Source of the DNA: F23-B02 sp045599385
GTDB taxonomy: Bacteria > Bacillota > Clostridia > Oscillospirales > Oscillospiraceae
Length of the DNA: 10,813 nucleotides
Reading direction: 5' to 3'
NCBI GenBank assembly: GCA_045599385.1
Contig: JAZRVW010000065.1
Span: 1-10,813 of the forward strand
Position 1 is the first letter of the stretch, and each line of letters opens with the position of its first letter. The notes beneath the pieces are model-generated. The model had not been told where the DNA came from and did not search any database. It was given only the letters and a program-made list of their open reading frames with translations. The translations under genes and the position numbers were made by a program. This document shows positions 7,110-10,813 of this stretch, in pieces.

Positions 7110-8537
7110 TTACAGGTCGTAGTACATCTCAAACTCTGCGGGGTGAGGAATGCTGTTTATTCTGCGTGCCTCGGCACGAATGGTCTTGATCCATGTTTTG
7201 ATGAGGGTTTCGGGGAACACACCTCCGGCGGTGAGGTATTCGTAATCCGCTTCAAGTGCGTCAAGTGCTTCGTCAAGGCTTGCGGGCAGATGACCCAGCT
7301 TTGCCTTCTCTTCATCGGAGAGGTTGAAGAGGTTGAAGTCGAAGGGACCCCAGTTCTTATCCATGGGGTCAATCTTGTTCTTCACGCCGTCAAGACCTGC
7401 CATGAGAATTGCGGCATAGGCATAGTAGGGATTGCACATTGCGTCGGGGTTGCGGAGCTCAAAGCGCTTCTTGTCGGGGCTCTTTACGTATGCGGGAATA
7501 CGCACAACGGCGCTACGGTTTGCGGTTGCAAAGCCGATGGTAACGGGTGCCTCGAAGCCGGGAATAAGGCGCTTATAGGAGTTGGTGGAGGGATTGGTGA
7601 TTGCGCAGAGGGAACGAACGTGGGTCAGCAGACCGCCGATGAAGTAAAGTGCGGTGTCGGAAAGCTGTGCATAGTTGTTCTCATCGTAGAACACGGGCTT
7701 GCCGTCCTTCTTGAGAAGCATGTGTACGTGCATGCCGTTGCCTGCCTCGCCGTAAACGGGCTTGGGCATGAGGGTTGCGGTCATGCCGTTCTGGGCTGCG
7801 GTGTTGCGGATAACGTACTTTGCCGCCATGGTGCCGTCGGCAAGCTTGGTCATTTCGCCCAGCTCAACCTCGATTTCAAGCTGGCCTGAGCCGCCTACCT
7901 CGTGGTGATGATACTTTACATCAACGCCCCAACGCTTGAGCTCCTCGCACATCTGATTGCGCAGGTCGAAGGTGAGGTCGGAGGGCTTATCTGCGTGGTA
8001 GCCGCCGTGAGGCTGGGTGTGGAAGCCGTTGCTGCCGGGCTCATTTGCCGACCATACGGATTCCTCGCACTCCAGATGATAGCCGAGGGAGTTGGGCTTC
8101 ATGGAATACTCCATACCGTCGAACACATGGAACTCGTACTCGGGTCCGATAATCATTTCGTCTGCAATGCCGAGCTCCTGCATATATGCAATTGAGCGCT
8201 TTGCAACATTGCGGGGGTACTGGTCAAAGGGACGGTTTTCGGGGTTTTCAATAACCATTACGTCACCAATCATGGTGAGAGTGGGAGCCTCGACGAATGG
8301 GTCGACGATTGCGGTTGCAATATCGGGAATGAATACCATATCGCTCTTCTCAACCATGGCGTAGCCGTAGTTGGAGCCGTCGAAGCCTATACCGGAAACG
8401 AGAGTATCCTCGTCAAATCTTTCAGCGGGGATAGTGAGATGACGCCAGCGGCCGTGAAGGTCGGTCATCTTGAAATCAACGAACTTGATTCCGTTTTCTT
8501 TAATGAAGTCCTGAACTTCTTTTGCGGTTTTAAACAT
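7110..8537 (-). CDS. glnA: Glutamine synthetase type I
   Basis: The enzyme makes glutamine from glutamate, ammonia and ATP in the cytoplasm; the family forms dodecamers. The length of 475 residues fits type I. Visible motifs are DGSN (53-56), GPEYEFHVFD (131-140), HHEVGGSGQLEIE (211-223), NGMHVH (267-272), NRSAVVRIPAY (340-350) and RNPDAMCNPYYAYAA (362-376), which together build the metal, ATP and glutamate sites. The C-terminal part resembles the longer beta-type enzymes (PHPAEFEMYYDL ending), yet the loop equivalent to the E. coli adenylylation site reads FNLFNLSDEE (401-410), with Phe404 where the modified tyrosine would be. Adenylylation control is therefore unlikely. The start is supported by GGGGGAAACCCGC before the ATG. 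The gene stands alone with its own promoter and terminator. I see no GlnR-like operator or riboswitch in the short leader. Confidence 0.95.
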   Translation of the reverse strand: MFKTAKEVQDFIKENGIKFVDFKMTDLHGRWRHLTIPAERFDEDTLVSGIGFDGSNYGYAMVEKSDMVFIPDIATAIVDPFVEAPTLTMIGDVMVIENPENRPFDQYPRNVAKRSIAYMQELGIADEMIIGPEYEFHVFDGMEYSMKPNSLGYHLECEESVWSANEPGSNGFHTQPHGGYHADKPSDLTFDLRNQMCEELKRWGVDVKYHHHEVGGSGQLEIEVELGEMTKLADGTMAAKYVIRNTAAQNGMTATLMPKPVYGEAGNGMHVHMLLKKDGKPVFYDENNYAQLSDTALYFIGGLLTHVRSLCAITNPSTNSYKRLIPGFEAPVTIGFATANRSAVVRIPAYVKSPDKKRFELRNPDAMCNPYYAYAAILMAGLDGVKNKIDPMDKNWGPFDFNLFNLSDEEKAKLGHLPASLDEALDALEADYEYLTAGGVFPETLIKTWIKTIRAEARRINSIPHPAEFEMYYDL

Positions 8538-8571
8538 GCGGGTTTCCCCCTTATAAAAAATTACGGAAAAA

Positions 8572-8599
8572 ATTATAGCACAACGAAATACAAAATCAA
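8572..8599 (-). promoter_or_regulatory. Extended -10 promoter of glnA
   Basis: On the minus strand TTGATT (8599-8594), a 16-base spacer ending in TGC, and TATAAT (8577-8572) form an extended -10 sigma-A promoter. Transcription would begin near 8565, giving a leader of about 28 bases. It lies in the 154-base divergent region shared with spoIIID. Confidence 0.65.
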
Positions 8600-8633
8600 C
8601 AACTGTTTATCAAAAATCACATTTTTTTACGGG

Positions 8634-8664
8634 GCATATACCCGCCCATGTCCTCATATACATT
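8634..8664 (+). promoter_or_regulatory. Candidate sigma-E promoter of spoIIID
   Basis: GCATATA (8634-8640) matches six of seven positions of the Bacillus sigma-E -35 consensus (K M A T A T T). TATACATT (8657-8664) matches all but the first base of the -10 consensus (CATACA-n-T). The spacing of 16 is slightly longer than usual. Transcription would start near 8671, about 20 bases before the chosen start codon. In B. subtilis spoIIID is a sigma-E gene, which supports the reading, but the motifs are short and degenerate. Confidence 0.4.
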
Positions 8665-8691
8665 GAGTACGTGATATGGGGAGTGGTGAAT

Positions 8692-8949
8692 GTGCATACA
8701 AATATCGAAGAACGCGCCTGCGACATTGCTGTGTATATCATTGAAAACCGCAGTACTGTCCGTGCCGCAGCAAAGCAGTTCGGCGTTTCCAAAAGCACAG
8801 TACACAAGGACCTTACCGAAAGACTCCGCACCGTTAATCCCGCGCTGTACGCTCAGGTGCGTGAGCTGCTTGATATCAACAAGGCCGAACGCCACATACG
8901 CGGCGGTATGGCAACAAGGAGAAAATATAAAGGAGACATGGCAGATTAA
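8692..8949 (+). CDS. spoIIID: Sporulation transcription factor SpoIIID
   Basis: This is a small mother-cell DNA-binding protein that, in B. subtilis, switches many sigma-E genes on or off and helps activate sigK. The product has 85 residues, close to the usual 80-93. The helix-turn-helix is nearly invariant: TVRAAAKQFGVSKSTVHKDL followed by TERL, then the family C-terminal basic part RHIRGGMATRRKYK. I choose GTG at 8692 because the resulting N-terminus (V/M-HTNIEERACDIAVYIIE) lines up residue for residue with B. subtilis SpoIIID (MHDYIKERTIKIGKYIVE, from memory), and GGGGAG at 8678-8683 is 8 bases before it. An in-frame GTG at 8671 would add seven residues without a good ribosome site. The stop lies in the loop of a terminator hairpin and overlaps the stop of the convergent sodC gene. 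Confidence 0.93.
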   Translation: MHTNIEERACDIAVYIIENRSTVRAAAKQFGVSKSTVHKDLTERLRTVNPALYAQVRELLDINKAERHIRGGMATRRKYKGDMAD

Positions 8950-8966
8950 TTCTGCCATGTCTTTTT
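8934..8966. terminator. Shared terminator hairpin between convergent spoIIID and sodC
   Basis: A perfect 12-base stem (AGACATGGCAGA at 8934-8945, TCTGCCATGTCT at 8951-8962) has a TTAAT loop and is followed by T8963-T8966 on the plus strand. The loop contains both stop codons: TAA for spoIIID and, on the other strand, TAA for sodC. The stem therefore codes for the last residues of both proteins. The U tract is better on the plus strand; on the minus strand the stem is followed by a weaker T-rich stretch. Confidence 0.85.
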
Positions 8967-9428
8967 GATTTGCCCACAGGCTATTTTTTCTCCCGAGTTT
9001 CCCGCGGGCTGAGTGGTGAAGTCATCGGGCTTTGAGTGGATTACAACCGTTTTCCCTATTATTTCCTCAACGGAAAATCTGTTCGTTGCAAAGGCCATCC
9101 ACGCTTTTCCGTCATTGCTGAAAAGCGGAGCTATATCGCCTGCATGACACGGGTGCGGACATCCCTTCGGATTGTAATGTCCCTTCGTTTCCGCAAAATT
9201 TTCTCCGCCGCAGCTTTCACCCTCGTGAATATGAAAGCCGAAAACACCGCAGGCGCAGTCATTTTCCACCGGCAGACCGTCAACGTCCGCCACAACCATG
9301 ACTTCCCTGCCCATTCCGTAAAAATTCACCGAGCCGCTTATTCCGTTTCCGCTCAGCCTTGCCGATGCGGCGGGAGTGCTGCTCAGCAGCATTTTAGCAA
9401 GCATACCGATATTTTCTATGTAGAGCAT
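8946..9428 (-). CDS. sodC: Cu/Zn superoxide dismutase family protein
   Basis: The family converts superoxide to oxygen and hydrogen peroxide. The product has 160 residues. All metal ligands can be placed: FHIHEG (H66, H68), GHYNP (H84, bridging), PHPCHAGD (H92, H95, D98) and VVIHSKPDD (H131). The conserved disulfide partners are C73 (HEGESC) and C151 (IACG). The zinc loop is short, with three residues between H92 and H95 positions instead of about nine in the animal enzyme. The arginine that guides superoxide in GNSGxRIACG is a lysine here (K148). No signal peptide is present (MLYIENIGMLAK), so it is probably cytoplasmic or spore-associated, unusual compared with periplasmic or lipoprotein bacterial SodC. 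GAGGTGG lies four bases before the ATG. Activity is likely but reduced turnover from the Lys change is possible. Confidence 0.85.
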   Translation of the reverse strand: MLYIENIGMLAKMLLSSTPAASARLSGNGISGSVNFYGMGREVMVVADVDGLPVENDCACGVFGFHIHEGESCGGENFAETKGHYNPKGCPHPCHAGDIAPLFSNDGKAWMAFATNRFSVEEIIGKTVVIHSKPDDFTTQPAGNSGEKIACGQIKKTWQN

Positions 9429-9485
9429 AAAACCACCTCAATGCAGTATATGTTCATTATTAAAAAATGCTTTTGTAATAAAACG

Positions 9486-9520
9486 AAAATCACCGCAGAT
9501 ACTAACTGCGGTGATTTTTT
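9486..9520. terminator. Terminator-like hairpin in the spoVAD leader, overlapping its ribosome site
   Basis: A perfect 13-base stem (9486-9498 with 9506-9518, core TCACCGCAG/CTGCGGTGA) with a 7-base loop ends in TTTTTT directly before the spoVAD ATG at 9521. The only ribosome-site candidate for spoVAD, GGTGA (9510-9514), is inside the right arm. On the minus strand the stem is followed by TTTTCGTTTTATT, so it would also stop transcripts heading towards sodC. No plus-strand gene lies just upstream whose end it would mark. Confidence 0.7.
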
Positions 9521-10144
9521 ATGACAAAACGACTCGGAAAACAAACAGTCAAATTCGATGCTCCGCCTGTTATCACCGCTTCTGCGGCGGTTGTGGGCGA
9601 CAAGGAGGGTGAAGGCCCGCTCAAAGACTTTTTCGACTGCATCTCCCATGACTCCTACTTCGGTGAAAAAACCTGGGAAAAGGCCGAAAGCGCCATGCTG
9701 AAGCAGTGCTTCTACACCGCCTGCGACAAGGCGTCCCTTACCGTCAGCGATATCAACTACATCTTTTCGGGCGACCTTCTCAATCAGTGTATGGGCTCAA
9801 GCTTTGCACTAAAGGACTGCGGTGTGTCCTACTTCGGACTATACGGCGCCTGCTCAACCATGGGCGAAAGTATGTCGCTTGGTGCAATGGCCATTGACGG
9901 AGGCTATGCGGACAAGGTGTGCGCCCTTACAAGCTCCCACTTCTGCTCATCGGAACGGCAGTACCGCTTCCCTCTCGAATACGGCGGTCAGCGCACACCC
10001 ACATCGCAATGGACGGTTACCGGTGCAGGCGCGGTCATTCTTCAGTCAGGCGGTGTCGGGCCCCGCATCACCCACGTTACAACCGGAGCAATCGTCGATG
10101 CCGGTATTCTTGACGCAAACAACATGGGCGCCGCAATGGCGCCT
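9521..10144 (+). pseudogene. spoVAD: SpoVAD, 5' part only, interrupted by mobile-element DNA
   Basis: SpoVAD is a thiolase-fold protein that binds dipicolinic acid and helps load it into the forespore through the SpoVA channel. Residues 1-208 match the family from start to break: LGKQTVKF at the N-terminus, FSGDLLNQ (82-89), GLYGACSTMGESMSLGAMAI with the thiolase-position Cys111, SSERQYRFPLEYGGQ (143-157) and NNMGAAMAP (200-208). The usual length is about 338. After P208 the match stops and 31 unrelated residues follow to a stop at 10238-10240. About 130 C-terminal residues, including the rest of the second thiolase half, are missing. There is no spoVAC just upstream, unlike the usual spoVAC-spoVAD-spoVAE order. 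The ATG follows a hairpin that covers its weak GGTGA site. As it stands the product should not work. Whether it can be rebuilt by excision is unknown. Confidence 0.88.
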
Positions 10145-10293
10145 GTAAGTGTTAAACTTAGACCATATCCAATATGCCAAAGGCGGTATGCGTCTACAAC
10201 ACTTTACAAGAACAAAAATGCGAAGGAGGCCCGTAAATAAAGCAAAAACCGAACATATTGGGTACGAAATAATCTTAAAAACGGAGGCTCAAT
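10145..10293 (+). mobile_element. Left end of a mobile element inserted in spoVAD, up to tnpV
   Basis: This 149-base stretch runs from the end of SpoVAD similarity to tnpV. It begins GTAAGTGTTAAACTTAGACC. It contains a 13-base interrupted palindrome CATATCCAATATG (10164-10176). CCAATATG from it recurs inverted as CATATTGG at 10254-10261. A strong AAGGAGG at 10223-10229 is followed by no usable start codon. A frame from GTG at 10149 to TGA at 10310 is open for 53 residues (basic, FTRTKMRRRPVNKAK in the middle). I do not recognise it, and it overlaps the start of tnpV. The stretch could be an attachment site region of a serine-recombinase element. No recombinase is seen in the window, and the element continues past the right edge. 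Confidence 0.55.
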
Positions 10294-10665
10294 ATGACCA
10301 GTATCTTTGAAAAAAACATCAGAAAATTTTTGCCCGCCGGAGCGTATTTTTTACCCGATTTGAAGGTGCAAAATGAGGCGGATGCTCCCATCGGCATCTA
10401 CGGTGAGCGTCACAAACGCTACTTGAAGCAGTACCACCGCATCCGCTATTATAACCTTTTGACGAGCGGCAAGCTCAATTCCTACCTTGCCGATGTGAAC
10501 GGTCAGGCGGAAGAAATGTTCGCTTCTTTGGTAAAACAACCTGCTGAAAATGAGGGCATCACCGAGCAGCTGAAAGCATCCGATCCGATGGAATGGGTGC
10601 GCCGGATAAACAACATCCGCTCCCGTGCAAACGAGATCGTGAACAGTGAGGTGGTGTTTGTATGA
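10294..10665 (+). CDS. tnpV: TnpV-family transposon-encoded protein
   Basis: The product has 123 residues and the pattern of TnpV proteins: a short N-terminal segment ending YFLPDL (18-23), then PIGIYGERHKRYLKQYHRIR (32-51), YYNLLTSGKLNSYLADVN (52-69), GITEQLKASDPMEWVRRINN (88-107) and ANEIVNSEVV (112-121). TnpV is carried by Tn4451/Tn4453-type and related mobilisable or conjugative elements of Clostridia that move with large serine recombinases. Its function is not known; a DNA-binding role is a guess. CGGAGG at 10282-10287 gives a good ribosome site. The stop overlaps the next ATG (ATGA), so the two are coupled. The gene's presence 150 bases after the end of SpoVAD similarity is the main evidence that the inserted DNA is a mobile element. 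Confidence 0.85.
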   Translation: MTSIFEKNIRKFLPAGAYFLPDLKVQNEADAPIGIYGERHKRYLKQYHRIRYYNLLTSGKLNSYLADVNGQAEEMFASLVKQPAENEGITEQLKASDPMEWVRRINNIRSRANEIVNSEVVFV

Positions 10666-10813
10666 GCCGGAAACCTTTTCACCGCACCCCGAAAGAAAAT
10701 CATCATCACTGTCAAAGAAAACCCACTCGACGTTGCGGCGGCAAAGTACATAAAGCTTTTCAGCGCGGTGATCATCGCCGATAAGAAGCAGAAAGAAAAT
10801 CAGAAAAGAACGT
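10662..10813 (+). pseudogene. Small element-encoded ORF, apparently frameshifted, cut by the window end
   Basis: An ATG at 10662 overlaps the tnpV stop and opens MSRKPF, but this frame then turns into low-quality sequence (HHHCQRKPTRR) and stops at about 10782. In the next frame, the same DNA from 10678 onward reads FTAPRKKIIITVKENPLDVA and continues without a stop to the right edge, with a sensible hydrophobic and charged pattern. The two frames join if one T is removed from the run CCTTTTCACC (10676-10679), giving MSRKPFTAPRKK. This suggests one extra base, from mutation, sequencing error or, less likely, programmed frameshifting. The protein looks like a small ORF I associate with such elements, but I cannot name its family. 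Confidence 0.5.

Noticed and set aside
6996..7889. 297-codon plus-strand frame opposite the end of glnA
   Set aside because: It crosses the glnA terminator and the coding strand of a highly conserved enzyme, and no family features are seen.
8617..8958. 113-codon minus-strand frame opposite spoIIID
   Set aside because: spoIIID on the plus strand matches its family over its full length; the opposite frame also crosses the shared terminator.
9429..9485. Sigma-E or sigma-K-like promoter for sodC around CATATACT on the minus strand
   Set aside because: The -10 resemblance is fair, but no matching -35 stands at the right distance (GCATTTT is too close), so I do not list it as a feature.
10145..10293. 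Group II intron as the cause of the spoVAD interruption
   Set aside because: The inserted DNA does not begin with the usual GTGYG, no intron-encoded reverse transcriptase is visible, and a TnpV gene follows instead.
1..10813. CRISPR array, tRNA, rRNA or known riboswitch
   Set aside because: No regularly spaced direct repeats, no cloverleaf with a CCA-like end, and no long structured leader before any gene were seen on either strand.

Overview
The window looks like chromosomal DNA of an anaerobic, endospore-forming member of the Clostridia, probably a gut Oscillospirales-type organism. The support is a SpoIIID regulator and a SpoVAD gene (spore-former markers), a pair of oxygen-sensitive 2-hydroxyacyl-CoA dehydratase-type subunits, an S-layer-homology surface protein and good Shine-Dalgarno sites before most genes. 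The species cannot be named from sequence alone.

Layout. Bases 1-8537 are read leftwards. From right to left they hold glnA (glutamine synthetase I, 8537-7110), a 1008-residue secreted cysteine-rich protein with three C-terminal SLH repeats (6924-3898), a 216-residue coiled-coil protein (3837-3187), and an operon of two 2-hydroxyacyl-CoA dehydratase D-component family subunits (2960-1764 and 1764-175) followed by the first 52 codons of a membrane-anchored protein (158-1). Strong hairpin terminators separate glnA, the SLH gene, the coiled-coil gene and the dehydratase operon. A sigma-A-type promoter precedes the dehydratase operon, and another with an extended -10 precedes glnA.

Right of 8538 the window changes to sporulation-linked genes: spoIIID on the plus strand (8692-8949), converging on a Cu/Zn superoxide dismutase on the minus strand (9428-8946). 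Their stop codons overlap inside one shared hairpin. Divergent from sodC lies spoVAD, starting at 9521.

The most interesting point is at about 10145. SpoVAD is cut after roughly 208 of about 338 residues and continues into DNA of a mobile element that carries a TnpV-family gene (10294-10665) and a following small ORF with an apparent one-base frameshift. A sporulation gene split by a mobile element recalls skin/sigK and similar elements that excise during sporulation to rebuild the gene. It could equally be a dead insertion or an assembly junction. The right end of the element and the 3' part of spoVAD are outside the window, so this cannot be settled here.
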